Below are positions 23,278-35,399 of a stretch of DNA of 64,000 nucleotides, in pieces. The stretch is from Oenanthe sinensis. Lineage: Eukaryota > Streptophyta > Magnoliopsida > Apiales > Apiaceae. A program made the translations under genes and the position numbers. The notes under the pieces were generated by a model. The model made no database searches. It was not told the DNA's origin and saw only the letters and a list, made by a program, of their open reading frames with translations. Location of the stretch: the NCBI GenBank assembly GCA_028671895.1, contig CM053795.1:9383501-9447500 (forward strand). Reading direction: 5' to 3'. Each line of letters begins with the position of its first letter. Positions within the stretch are counted from its first letter, which is position 1.

Positions 23278-26200
23278 ATGGAGGTCGCCACCATTTCCTG
23301 TTCACACTTGTTACCCGCCACGCGCCCACGCACCCTCTATTCAAAAACAAGAAGCATAACTGCAGCTTCTTTGTCCACCAGTTTTCTATCTCCGTTCACC
23401 GGCGGCAGTGTTTCCGGTGACTTCGCCGGACTCAAGATTCGACCCCCTTGTCTGAACCCACATGCCCCTTTCTCTTCTAATGCCAAACGAGGTGTTGTCA
23501 CCATGGTAATAAATATATTTTAATCCCCCTCCCCTCATTTCATATCACTTTTTTTGTATATTACAGTCATTTTTTTAATTGATTTATGTTATTATATTTT
23601 ATCCAACTGAAATGTCAAAAGAAAAATTTTCTGTTTTTTTATGTGAATTTTTGTGTTGGTTGACATTTGATTAAGGGAAGAAGGGAAAATTATACTCCCT
23701 CCGTCCCATTGAGAAGTATACACTTCTCATGGACACGGAGACCAAGACATCCATTATAAAATGAGTAAGGTTAGATGAAAAGTGAGTAAAGTGGTGGGTG
23801 GGACCTATTAATATTTAATAATAAATTTGAGATAGTGGAGGAAAGTAGTGGGTGTAATAGTATTTTTATATTATGAATTTGAGATAGTGGAGGAAAGTTA
23901 GTGGGTGTAATAGTATTTTTTATTATTAAAACTTTACTATTTTTGGAATGTATACAAATGAGAGGGACATCCAAAAAAGGAAAGTGTATAGAATTGAATA
24001 GGACAGAGGGAGTAAGCTTTAAATTATATTGTTTAATTGATACAACTGTGTGCTCCTTAATAACAATCTTACTTCATGCTGGCTAGTTATTTCGTTAAAG
24101 TAGATGTGAATAAAAAGAATGAAATTCAATGTAATGAACATACGAGACCAAATGGTAAGGCTTGTGTTTGCATACATAAAAAAAGTTATAGGTATAATCA
24201 GAATTATTTGATTAACTTTACGATGCCTCTCTTCCCTTCTGCATCTTATGAAAAGGCAATGGACATACCATGAAAGATATACTATTGAAACATAAGACAA
24301 GTATAATCTGAGCTTTAAATTTTGTCAAAGAAGGCAATGTTCTGTTATTCATCTGAAAAAATCACTAAATGAGGCTAATATACAATTTATCAACTACCAC
24401 ACTCGTGCCTTGTTGCTGCTACACTTTGGGATACGTGTATCCTCATGGCATGCCATATGACCCCATTTTATGTTCAGTACTTGTGACAGCTTATAAAAAT
24501 GGCTAGTTCTGAAATAAATGTTCCATGAATATTGTTTAGTGAGATGCAGTGGATGTTTTTGTTTCTATGATTTCAGTTGCTTGAATGTTTAAATCATACA
24601 ATTTGATATCATCTTATATGGTTGTATAATGTGTAGTTGGTCTTTCATTAATGGACTCTATTGATTAGACATAAACGTGGGAGGTGTCTACACATGTGTT
24701 CTGCTCTTAGTGGCTCAAATCACATTAGTTTCGTTCTGTTGTGATATCTACTTCTCCCGATGATAGATTCAGTTTAGACTGTATATCCTACAATTTTTTT
24801 GGTATGTTGCACCTCTTTTCTTATGTTTTTCTTTGTAGAATCGTAGTTGGTCATAAAATTTGCTACCTGGAAATATTTATGTGATTTTACGTGCTACTAA
24901 ATAAAATAAACTGCATGCTATTGGGTTGAGTATTCTAGTGCTTGCAATTGTCATGTCTATTTCCTGAAAAATGTATGATATTCTGGTCGCAGGTAATTCC
25001 TTTTTCAAGAGGAAGTGCATGGGAGCAACCTCCTCCAGATCTGGCATCTTATCTGTATAAAAATCGAATTGTTTATCTGGGCATGTCTCTAGTTCCATCT
25101 GTCACTGAATTGATACTGGCAGAGTTTCTCTACCTTCAGTATGAGGATGAGGAAAAGCCAATTTATCTTTACATAAATTCCACGGGGACAACCAAGGTAT
25201 AACTTCTCTATCTTTACCTTCAAGGTAAATTCTGGATACTAATCATGTTGTTCAGGCCCATCTGATTAATCTATTGGAGGCTGGTCGACTAGAAAGGGGC
25301 ACCAGATAATTTTATGAATTGATAAGTTGATCGTGCTTTCTGTTGCCCCTTCTGTAGCAATGGATTTAGGCTGAAGTTTTGAAAATCATGCTTGTTTGGT
25401 TTATAATAGGAAGTCATTACCCATGTATTTACTATGGAAGTTGTAAGTACTAGGAAGTATCAAAATGTGTTCGGTAATGGTAGGCATATGGAAATTAACT
25501 ACCTACATGAAGTTTAAGTTACCAAGGTCCAAGGAGGGGATGGGCAATTAAATTCCCATAATCTATGGGTATTCAAACTTACTTGAATTTCCTTATTGAT
25601 ATAAACCAAACAAGTTTACCAAATGCACTTCGTAGATATTTGAACTTCCCGTGTATTTAGATATGCAACCAAAAAAGCACGTAGTTGATAATTTTATCTA
25701 ATAGTGGAGTAGATTTGTCACAGTTACATGCATACATGTAGTCTTGTCTTTTCATGATTTTGTTTGCAGAATTTACTGAGATAAAAATAGTTGAATTCCG
25801 TGGATTAGTTGGAGGAGCCCACTTCGAATTAGCTGAATGATTTATTAGTCTCAATATGAAGGAATGGAATTGTTTGTTAAAAAAAATTTCTTCTGAAGTA
25901 TCAAAATTATCATAGATACCTACAAGTGTCTCGTACTCCCCTCTATCATGAAAAGTATTTAACAAGTAATACATACCAACTGCCGAATTTATATATTTTT
26001 AAATTTCAGCCATGGCTAATTATTTAGAGATAACTGAAATAAATTAAATTACCTATTTTTATTTTGCAGAATATTAGAAATAAATTTTATCCCTGTTAAA
26101 TAGAACAATACTCCCCCCCCCCCCAAAAAAAAAATAATTTAGAACTGAAAAGATAATCAATATATAATGAAAACTGAGTTTATTTATAAATAATTAATAA

Positions 26201-28400
26201 TCCTCTTAAATTTCTAATTAACACTGTATGGGTAGCTAATATTAATATCATGATATTTTTTCTTGAGTTGTAAAACAGTATAGCTAGGAATACATAAAGA
26301 TAATTATTATAAATGTAATATGGGAAAAAATATTGAATAAAGATATCAATTATTAATGGGGGAAAGAGTATTCGATTGAGTAATATAGATATATAATGTA
26401 ATTATCCTGATTTAAAAAAATATATATGTAAGAAGAATACCAAAATGATGGTACAAGGATTGTGGTATTCATAATATAATCAAACCTTTTAGGCAGAATT
26501 TTTGGTGGATATGATTCAGCTAAATTTGGATCTTTCGAACCAAAATAAATATCTAGATGTTAGACATTATTAAGAGAATCACTCAGCCAGACCTTATTCA
26601 TTATTGTTCACTTGTTAACAAATAATAAACAAGTAATACATGTTTAACTATATATATATACAGCTATAGAGTTAAATGTAAATTTTTATTTGCAAAAAGA
26701 AGTAATATTGTTATTATCAAATTTTAGGTCAGAAACTCATTTATTAAATGACAAATGCTCCTAATCTCATCTTATAAGCTACACTTTGCAGCATGCAGCT
26801 CAGATGCAGCAAATTTGGGTCCTGCCATTTCAGTTATTTTATTTCTGTATATGGATTGCAGTTCTGTTACTGGAATTAATTTATATTTACCTTTTGCAGG
26901 GTGGGGAGAAGTTGGGATATGAAACAGAAGCTTTTGCAATTTACGATGTTATGAGGTTATTTTTCCTGTTTGGTATTTAACAATTTTTATGCCATAGTAT
27001 CTAGAGGGCTATGTTATCGATTGGTGAATTGCCTGATGATTGTCTTGCACAAGCAATGTGATACTGATTAATCAGTGCAATACTGAACTTTGGAAATGAT
27101 AAATATCCAAGAGTTGTTCTCCTTTCAGAAATTCTGATTTAAGCAGTGGATGCCTTCAGTTTTTACAATTAATCGATATTTGATACTATTAGACCATCTT
27201 TTTATTTTTTTTGGTTAGTAATTTTGAAAAAGCTGGAAAGAAACCTGTTATAAACTTCAAAATTTTTGTGTTATCCTTAGCAACCAAAATTTTGCTCATA
27301 CAGGATATTTTATGTGTCGTCCTTAGCAACCAAAATTTTGCTTATTACTTACCAGCATTCACAGAGCCTATAGAGGTTTTTTCTTAGCACAATACTTTTT
27401 TGTTGTTAATATTGTTATAAACCATATATAGACAAATAAGTCACTATTCTTGTTTGTTGATTCTTGAAATGTGGAACTATCATGCATATGAAGCATAGAG
27501 CAGTCCCTGACTTCAATTGGTTCATCCGAAAAGCTTTTGTTGATGTACTTGAGCTGATTGTTGGTTTGTTTTATCCTATTGATATCCCAAGAATGAACTG
27601 AGTTTTCCACTGCAGTTATGTCAAGCCACCTATTTTTACATTGTGTGTGGGCAATGCTTGGGGTGAAGCGGCCTTACTATTAGCTTCTGGCGCTAAAGGA
27701 AATCGTTCCGCCTTGCCCTCGTCAACAATAATGATAAAGCAGGTAATGTTTATGTTATTATTAATGATTTTATTTGTTGTTTCACATCTCATACATCATT
27801 GTAAGAAATATGCAAGTTTCTCACGTGTGCTAGTAAATTAGATCTTCTAACTTTGCCACCATGTCTTACTCTTCAGCCAATTGGAAGGTTTCAAGGCCAA
27901 GCTACAGATGTCAACCTTATGAGAAAAGAAGTTAAGAACGTGAAGACAGAACTGGTAATGCAAAAATTGTTCAAGTTAATTCTTGTCTGTCATCAAATTC
28001 TGCAATGTAATTCTGGGGATAATGATAATGATCAAATTTGCTAATTGTGTGTCATCTCGGGCTTACCTATGTATGTGAGCACTAGAACAGGATATATAAT
28101 GTATTTCGTATTTATAAACTTTGAAGGTAAATCTCTATGCAAAGCATATAGGAAAATCACCAGAGCAAATTGAAGAGGACATTCGACGTCCAAAGTATTT
28201 TAGTCCTAGTGAAGCACTTGAATACGGGATCATTGATAAGGTACCTGCAGTAGATCTTGAATACGAAATCATTGATAAAGGTATGTATGGCTTTTTGTTT
28301 ATCTGGCAGATTTCTTGTTAACTTGCAGGTTCTTTACAATGAGAGAGGCAGCGAGGACAGAGGAGTTCTGTCAGACCTAAAAAAGGCACAACTGATTTGA
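23278..28400 (+). CDS. CLPR4: ClpR4, non-catalytic subunit of the plastid Clp protease, 7 exons, 292 aa
   Basis: Structural subunit of the stromal ClpPR protease core, essential for plastid protein turnover in Arabidopsis. Exons: 23278-23505, 24993-25196, 26900-26955, 27616-27742, 27877-27954, 28127-28240, 28329-28400; they sum to 879 nt with consistent phases. Residues 1 to about 60 are a Ser/Thr/Arg-rich chloroplast transit peptide; RGVVTMVIPFSRGSAWEQPP marks the start of the conserved part. The blocks EFLYLQYEDEEKPIYLYINS and CVGNAWGEAALLLASGAKGN are ClpR4-like, and the latter lacks the nucleophile serine of ClpP (xSMG becomes WGE). The C-terminus ends SDLKKAQLI. Arabidopsis ClpR4 is about 305 aa. 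Introns 1 and 2 are long and hold miniature elements. The end of exon 6 is locally duplicated. Confidence 0.96.
23695..24012. mobile_element. Stowaway-like MITE in CLPR4 intron 1
   Basis: Ends CTCCCTCCGTCCCATTGAGA and, inverted, CTCCCTCTGTCCTATTCAAT, bounded by TA on both sides (23693-23694, 24013-24014), as in Tc1/Mariner-derived Stowaway elements. The interior holds a tandem duplication of about 55 bp starting GAGATAGTGGAGGAAAG. Confidence 0.88.
25391..25614. mobile_element. Foldback TIR element in CLPR4 intron 2
   Basis: Left end CTTGTTTGGTTTATAATAGG; the right end inverted reads CTTGTTTGGTTTATATCAAT. Length 224 bp, no coding capacity, and further inverted pieces inside (ATACCCATAG-type). 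The GTTTGGTTTA termini fit a hAT- or Harbinger-derived MITE, but no target duplication was resolved. Confidence 0.7.
26111..26368. mobile_element. Stowaway-like MITE with poly-C end in CLPR4 intron 2
   Basis: TA-flanked unit (TA at 26109-26110 and 26369-26370) whose ends are CTCCCCCCC and, inverted, CTCTTTCCCCC. The left end has a C-run followed by an A-run. AT-rich interior with no open frame. Confidence 0.55.
28217..28281 (+). repeat. Tandem duplication at the exon 6 donor of CLPR4
   Basis: CTTGAATACGGGATCATTGA (28217) is repeated as CTTGAATACGAAATCATTGA (28256), offset 39 bp, and each copy ends in AAG followed by GT. The first donor (28241) keeps the frame into exon 7; the second (28281) adds 40 nt and shifts it. 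Confidence 0.85.
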
Positions 28401-31400
28401 TTTTGTGAAAAGTCGGACTAGTTCTTTAGTAAGGTTCAGGCATAATCATGATTCTTGCACATCGTCAGGCTCGTTTATATATTTGAAGCTGAACTGCTAT
28501 AATTAAAAAAACGCGACTTCAATTTTGTAGGTACAATCGGCACTCTGTTTGACCAGCAATCATTTTGAGTGTTACTTTCTTCGTCTTTTGCTGCAGTGAC
28601 TGCCAGTCGTTCTGCTCTGATGTTGTTGAGTAATTGATGGAAATTGTACTTTCAATAATGTCTCTGGCCTCTGCAACACATATTCTTGTGATACCTTTAG
28701 GACAGTAAAAGTGAATTAGTTGTTTGAATATAGAAAGGTTTTGGCCACCTCATTTCTGTTGATGTTTGAGCTACCTCATTGCTTATGTTGATGTATTGTC
28801 CTTGTGACAGAAAGTGCTTTTGGAGCGTTACTAATGAAATGCTTTTATCTTCTTCGTTTTAATGGTGTAAAGGCACCTGTGGAGTAGTATTACAAGAGAA
28901 AGTGGCTCTTAGATTAAAACTTTAGACTACCTTTTTTACCTCTCATGGTGCTCTATCAATTTATTCTTTTCTCTGTTCTCTTAAAATAAAATTGTGGTCA
29001 CTTCCAACTGTGTTAAAATGATGCAATATTGAGTACTATGATGAAACGTGGATTCTAGTATTGCAGTTTTTTGTTCTCTATAGGCTGTGGCATTCCAGTA
29101 CTTGCTCGAGGGGAGATGATTTAGCTAAGCCAATTTGACTTTGGAATTGAGGTAGCTTTGTGGTTTACACATTTACTCATATAATTTGATTGTTCTAGTT
29201 GTGGTGGACATGAAGATTCATAATAGCAGAAAGGGTACCAGTGTTGGTGGGTTTGGTTATAACTAATGTCGCTTTCTTTCTAAATAGCGCTCATTCCACT
29301 AATGCATTATGCCTCAAAACACTCATCCTAGTTCTTTTGATTGGACAAGTGTCGGAAGGGGATGTTTCAGAGTACAGATCAGCTCAAAGAGGAGCCATAT
29401 CCATGTTTAGTTACTATCTTTGGATTGTGTTCATCATTTTCTTCAAGTAGCGAGGAACCCTTGTAGGGTAAATACTATGATGCAATTCATATCCATTAAA
29501 GTCATCGTCTCTGAGTTGGGTTATTTCCATCTCTTCATCTGTAAGTGATGAAGCCTCGTATGTTTTTCGAGTGTCAGTCAGTCAGGCCAGTACTGCTATA
29601 ACCAGGTTAGCTGCATTTCTAGTGTCCAGAAGCACACAGAATTATTCTACCAAGCAAGTACTATAATTATTACACCGAGTCCATGTATGTTAAAGTTGGC
29701 ATTTTGTATCCGTGCATTGACTGCACAACATTTATCCGCTCACAGATTTAGGCATTTGACTATGTACTTCCTCCTTATGAAGAGCCACTTTTGTTGATTA
29801 ACATACAGTGGCTGCAATTTATAGTGAATATCGAAGTTATTCCAACCTTAACTACTGTTAAAATGAAAATTTATTAAACAAATATAATAAAGAGCTCATA
29901 AGTCATAACATGAAACATTTATATTGCGAGCCGGCAGGCAACAGGTAATGTCAGGTATACGAGAGTCGAGACGAAGCACCGAGCGGTTCAAATATGAGCA
30001 TGATGGGATATCTTAGGGTAGGAGCATGTTTTTTCTTATCCTAGATTCTGAATTTGATTCTCATTCATTTCGAAACTTATTTATTAAAAATAGATACTTT
30101 TTATTAACTTACAAGTTATATTTGAAAAAAAATAGGAATATAGTGATAATCTTCCGAATGTGAGGAGTGATTACTATATTATTAAATACAAAGTTTGTGT
30201 CATCTGATTGGCACGATTCAAATGGGAAAAATCAATTTTTCACGTAACCCCTTGATTTAGACATAGCTTAATTTGCTTCCGTGTTTAGCTTAGCTATCAA
30301 GCCTATATCATAGACAGTTCAAGCCTATATCGTAACGCGTTTTATAAAACTACCCCTCCACTTCAAATACCTTGGATATTTTATTATCAGACTATAGTTA
30401 CAAAACGTAGATTTCTTAGATATCTCTCTCTAATTTTGGTCAGTTTATTTTAATCGAAGTGGTCTAACTACATGCACTTTATTTCTCCACTCATCAGCAG
30501 GATTACTTTCCTAATTACATGTTCATAGGAGGTTCTTCTCTTTATCGAGAGCTTTATCCCTGCAACATGTATTAAAAACATGCCCTCGAGACCACTATCT
30601 TAAAAGCTGAAAATTTTAATATGGCAAAGGCACAATGGATAACAAAAAATTACGAGTGAAACTTACACGAACTTACAGAACCTCGACAGTCTACACAACT
30701 AAGCCAGCTCTCAGGATTTCTATATTGTAGATATATGGTGTTAAAGCAATTAGCCGAAATTAATAATAAACATGAGTGACAATTCTATTATAAATTTATA
30801 ATTGACTCTGCATTGACAGGATCTGCAGTGGATCATTGCCAAACTTGGCTACTTGTACTTGGTGGGTTGATGATAATCCTAGTTATTATATCAACAGTCC
30901 ATATTTTGACTCCATTACAAGAATACTAGTAGGAATTCTAGTTTATCTGAAACTGCAAGTTGCATCAAACCACTTATCTACAACTACAAGTAGAAGAATG
31001 CCAAATTATAATTAATCTGGAACACATATTTGGACTATATAAAAAAGGATTACCAACTACTGCTTCAAATATGTTGAATGTACAAACAAAATCATCTTCA
31101 AAATATATGCAATGCAAGACAATCAAATTTATGTAAAATGCCAAAAAATCTCTAATTATCATGTGGAGTATGAAACTTAAACAAATACTATGCCTATATT
31201 CATAATAAAAGTTCGTATTTCATCATCCTCCTACAGTCCGAAGAAGCATACCTTGACATCTGAATTAATTTTTAAATTTATAAAAAAGCATAAAATAATA
31301 TATAGTAAATTAAAGTGCCCATTTGTTTTCATGCATGTGTAATAAAATCCTACATCCACTTGGCTCCTAAGTTGCTAGTGGAAAATGAAGGTGGCATTGC

Positions 31401-31558
31401 CCCAACATGATAATAGCCGCCTCCTAGCTTCAACTATAAATTCTAATAGAGTTCATTTGTAAACTTCACATCCCAAAAATATTTTACTTCTATCCTCTTA
31501 TTATCTTTTTGTTTGAATTACTAGAATCCAAGAAGTCATTACCAACCTTGACTTACAC
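28401..31558. other. Spacer between CLPR4 and EXLB1
   Basis: The first few hundred bases are probably the CLPR4 3' UTR (GC and T-rich unique sequence, AATAAA-like signals not distinct). From 29880 onward it is AT-rich spacer. A tRNA-like phrase near 29985-30060 is too diverged to call a SINE. The last 300 bp should hold the EXLB1 promoter. I see no gene. Confidence 0.5.
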
Positions 31559-32956
31559 ATGGGTTACCAAGTTTCTCATTGTTTTCTTCTCACTCTCGTG
31601 GTTTTCTTGCCTGCATTTTGTTACTGCCAAGACACCTATATCACCTCTCGGGCAACATATTATGGCAGCCCTGATTGCTTAGGGACTCCAAGTGTGTGAC
31701 ATTCTATCTTACTTTATCTCTGCATCTATCCACATGCATGCTTATGTAACTAATGTAGCACTGTTTCCATAGTTAATTTCGACAATCACATGCAAAAAAT
31801 TCGAGTGCACGCCATATTTCTCTAATAAAAAATTTATGCATGCACACTAATATATCATATGCAACATATACACACGTGCACAAAATGCAATCATAAATTT
31901 AGATAAAATGAAGTAATGTTGTACATGTCAGCTGGAGCTTGCGGGTTTGCCGGATATGGAAGGACTGTCAATGGTGGTGAAGTGAGTGGAGTCTCTAGGC
32001 TTTACAGGAATGGTACTGGCTGTGGAGCATGCTATCAGGTAGACACTATCAATCATTGCAGCATTTGTGTTTGTAATATTGTCAAATACTAGCAAATAAA
32101 TACGTAGTAACAAAAACAAGTCCAAAAAGAGAACTCCAGAAGGAGTTCTCTTTTAAATAGAACTGAAAATGACAGCCAACAGAAGCTGTGTTACTTATAG
32201 TTTTCCTTTATAAAAATGAGTTGTCACAGTTAATTATTCAATATCATTTACCAAAGAAATGCATTTAGAGTGCAACATCAATCATCAAGTTCAACATTTA
32301 TTGAGAAGATATTTACTATTCGCTAATGGTCTTTATTATTCATAATTATGTAGGTAAGGTGCAAGTCTCCAAAACATTGCACAGATGAAGGGGTGAAGCT
32401 AGTGGTCACAGACTATGGTGAAGGAGACCACACAGACTTCATTCTCAGTCCACGAGCCTACTTAAAACTGGCTCTTCCAAACATGGCTATAGAGCTTTTC
32501 TCATATGGGGTAGTTGACATAGAATACAAGAGAATTTCTTGCCAACATCCAGGTTACAATCTCATGTTCAAAGTCCATGAGCATAGCAGGAACCCAGAGT
32601 ACCTAGCCATAGTACCAATATACCAGGCTGGCATAAATGACATCACATGTGTAGAATTGTGGCAGGTAATTCTATTGGAATATTATCTTACTATCTAAAA
32701 TGTGTTTTTCTAAAAAAATGATCCGCGTCTTGACATTAAATTTTGTCAACGGATGCAGGAGGATTGCAAGGAATGGAGGGCCATGCGTCATGCTTACGGT
32801 GCTGTATGGGACATGCCTAATCCACCAAAGGGCCCTCTGAACTTGAGGTTCCAAGTGAGTGGGAGTTATGGGGAAAAGTTCGTGCAACTGAGGGGTGCAA
32901 TTCCTGCTGATTGGAAGGCTGGAGTTGCTTACGACACTGCCATTCAGCTAAATTAA
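31559..32956 (+). CDS. EXLB1: Expansin-like B1, 4 exons, 249 aa
   Basis: Secreted wall protein of the expansin-like B family; wall-loosening activity is not proven for this branch. Exons 31559-31691, 31932-32038, 32354-32665 and 32759-32956 sum to 750 nt with consistent phases. Residues 1-23 are a signal peptide ending near FCYC. The double-psi beta-barrel domain (about 30-140) begins SRATYYGSPDC and contains GEVSGVSRLYRNGTGCGACY and VVTDYGEGDHTDFILSPRAY. The C-terminal CBM63-like domain (about 155-240) includes AIVPIYQAGINDI and ends GAIPADWKAGVAYDT. Arabidopsis EXLB1 is 250 aa. The gene is in the same orientation as CLPR4, as neighbours in Arabidopsis. Confidence 0.95.
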
Positions 32957-34354
32957 TAAAATCAATTAAGATATCCCTACATGTTGCTAGGAAACAATAT
33001 ATTACTACTTGCTTATCTCATCCACATACATGTACTTTGTTATATTTTCCTAGTTCCTTGTGTTTCTAATGAGTGTTTTTGAGTTATTGGTGTTAGGTTG
33101 TGTCAAATAACTATGTAATCTGTTTGGTGATCATAAATATGTATGTCCCACAATAGCATTTTATGTCAGATCTTTCAGCTATTGTGAACCGATGTCAGTA
33201 CATCAGAATAAAAAAAAAACATGTTTAGATTTTCATTCAATGGTGAAAATTTTCGTTTAAAATCAGTTAACTGCCTACCAAGCTTAGAAGTAACTTTAAG
33301 GTATAATTCTCTACTTTGAAGCACCTAACTGTCCTGAAAGCAGGGGCCAGGCCTTTTATTGTATGTCCTTGTGCCATCATGGTTTTTACCAAAACAATAA
33401 TGCTTATAGCTAGAACCCAACAAATTGTTTAATTATGCCAAACGTTGAATATATAAAATTTTCATTAAAGTACATCATACTTGGTAATCAAATTTTGCTT
33501 CAATACTGGTATAATGGTATTTATTAGTTAATTTTACTGCAACACATACAAACATTTATCGAGGACAGTAGGACACCAATAGGAGGCAAAATATATTTCA
33601 TTACCACTTATTCTAGGAGTAGAGGCAAGGTATGCATACAACTTAACCAGCCCAGGCCCTTTGCTCTACAAGCGGCATACATTAGGTATGTTTGGTTTTT
33701 ATCATTGCACGTTAATCAAATCGAGTTAATTAAATTAAGATATTGAAGAGTTATATTTCTTCCTTGTTTGAAGTATTTAGCAATAAAGTCAAGTAGTTTC
33801 TCACTCTAATTTTTTCTCATATCCAAATTTTCACATCCATTGATACTTTTCACTTCCAAATGCATATTGGTTACGACAGCTAGCAGTGCATTACTCAGCT
33901 GAACCAAAATAGAAATAGCAAGCATGCCATACTTCAAAATAGCTATTATATATAAAGAGAAGGTTAATTACAGCAGCAGGAGAACCATATCTTTATAACA
34001 AAAAGGTTGAGTACCAGACTGCAGCTACTTGGTGATTTGTTCTTTCTCGATTACCCACTCTTTTCTGCAGTGACAGATTTTAACCATAGAGACAAGACAC
34101 CTAAAGAAAACAATAATCATATTATACATGTCAACATATGCAAATTATACATATTCAAAATATTTTACATGGACATAATGAAAACATAAGCCACCTTCTA
34201 AACAAAAAGCATTATTTTTGAAAGTTTCTAGTAACATAAGAAAATAAGTTCTTTTAACGCTTAAATGTGAAACAAACAATTAGTACTTCCAAAACATATA
34301 TGCTAAAACCTGCTAGTAGTCGTTCTCTATAACGGCATCTATCATACACAAAAC
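32957..34354. other. 3' flank of EXLB1 and downstream flank of the acidic protein gene
   Basis: The EXLB1 3' UTR probably covers the first 200 bp. The rest is unique-looking AT-rich sequence between two convergent genes. No gene or element ends were recognised. Confidence 0.5.
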
Positions 34355-35251
34355 TCAATCCATGACTTGACCATCAAAACCCTCTGTTGGACACCACCTA
34401 GGCTCATAAAATATCAAACCATGCTCCTTAGCAGCTTTAATGTAATCTGAATCAGACCTATCTCCACTAACAATTCCTGCAGCATCCACAAGACCTTTAA
34501 ACGTCTCAATATCCCTTAAAGGCCTCCGAGGAACCCACAATCCTTCATTCTCCACTGGCTCCTTAAACGAATTTGGCAATTCACGCCTCACGGGAACACC
34601 TTTACTCCCTCCACGTGTACCAGCACCTCCACTAGACACATATTTAAATTTGTCGAGATCCTCAATATTCTTCCTACCTGATCCCCCTCTAGCATTCGAA
34701 CATTCTGCACGTTCAACCACATTTCGCGTCTCCTCACTCGCCCTCTCATTCGTTCGATCACAATTCTCTTCAACCGATAAATCAACTACCTCAGTTTCGG
34801 CCATTTCAACATCTTCACTTTCAATCACAATTGGTTCAGTCTCGCCTAAATCAACATTTTCGCTCTTCGAGTCAACCTTTTGTCTCTTCGAGTCAACCTC
34901 AGCCTTACTTACATCATGATCACATACAACATCTCCGACAAAACCATCACCGTCCCGTTTCTGACCAACCGGATGACTTCCGGGTCGGATCTCGGGTCCT
35001 GGATCATCAGAGCTAGACACAGACCGAGACTGATGGTGCTCGGGAGGAGTATGAAAGATCTCGTCTTCTACATACTCCGAACTACTCTCCGGCGGCGAAA
35101 CCATGGTTATCCCGGTGAGTTGAACCGGGCACGGCGGCGACGGTTCTTCCTGCTCCGGTTCGAACGCGAAACCGGATTTGCGGAGCTTCACTTCCTGGGA
35201 AATGGTGATTTTGCACTCTTTGATGATCGATTCGTACGGATCTTCATTCAT
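34355..35251 (-). CDS. Acidic, low-complexity nuclear-type protein, single exon, 298 aa
   Basis: One uninterrupted frame from ATG at 35251 to TGA at 34355. The N-terminus (MNEDPYESIIKECKITISQE) and the C-terminal 70 residues (LWVPRRPLRDIETFKGLVDA, GLIFYEPRWCPTEGFDGQVM) look globular and conserved. The middle is acidic and Ser/Glu-rich with a basic KRQK patch that could serve in nuclear import. No catalytic motif is visible. I do not recognise the family with certainty. Position beside UGLYAH, CLPR4 and EXLB1 makes the Arabidopsis neighbour At4g17060 (FRIGIDA-interacting protein 2) the best guess, which is inference from synteny only. It has a compact GC-rich promoter with an E2F-type site. 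Confidence 0.85.
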   Translation of the reverse strand: MNEDPYESIIKECKITISQEVKLRKSGFAFEPEQEEPSPPCPVQLTGITMVSPPESSSEYVEDEIFHTPPEHHQSRSVSSSDDPGPEIRPGSHPVGQKRDGDGFVGDVVCDHDVSKAEVDSKRQKVDSKSENVDLGETEPIVIESEDVEMAETEVVDLSVEENCDRTNERASEETRNVVERAECSNARGGSGRKNIEDLDKFKYVSSGGAGTRGGSKGVPVRRELPNSFKEPVENEGLWVPRRPLRDIETFKGLVDAAGIVSGDRSDSDYIKAAKEHGLIFYEPRWCPTEGFDGQVMD

Positions 35252-35377
35252 ATTTCGTGAAAATCGAGGGGAGTTTGATCAATTTGATGTTGTGAAATTG
35301 ATTTAATTTTCTAGGGTTTGTAATTTGGGGGTTTTTTTATTGGAGGTTCCCGCGGGTTTCCTACATATATACATCAG

Positions 35378-35385
35378 ATTCCCGC
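35378..35385 (+). promoter_or_regulatory. E2F-like site upstream of the acidic protein gene
   Basis: ATTCCCGC fits the plant E2F consensus WTTSSCSS and lies 127 bp upstream of the start codon at 35251. A second near-site, GTTCCCGCGGG, is at 35346-35356. One 8-base match can arise by chance. Confidence 0.3.
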
Positions 35386-35399
35386 CCTTTTGAATCTAA

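Noticed and set aside
29925..30070. tRNA-like segment (GAGCGGTTCAAATATGAGC ... TTTGATTCTCAT) as a SINE
   Set aside because: The A- and B-box matches are weak and no A-tail or target duplication is present.
34650..35260. Plus-strand frames of 60-126 codons
   Set aside because: They are antisense shadows of the 298-codon acidic protein gene, whose composition and conserved-looking ends favour the minus strand.
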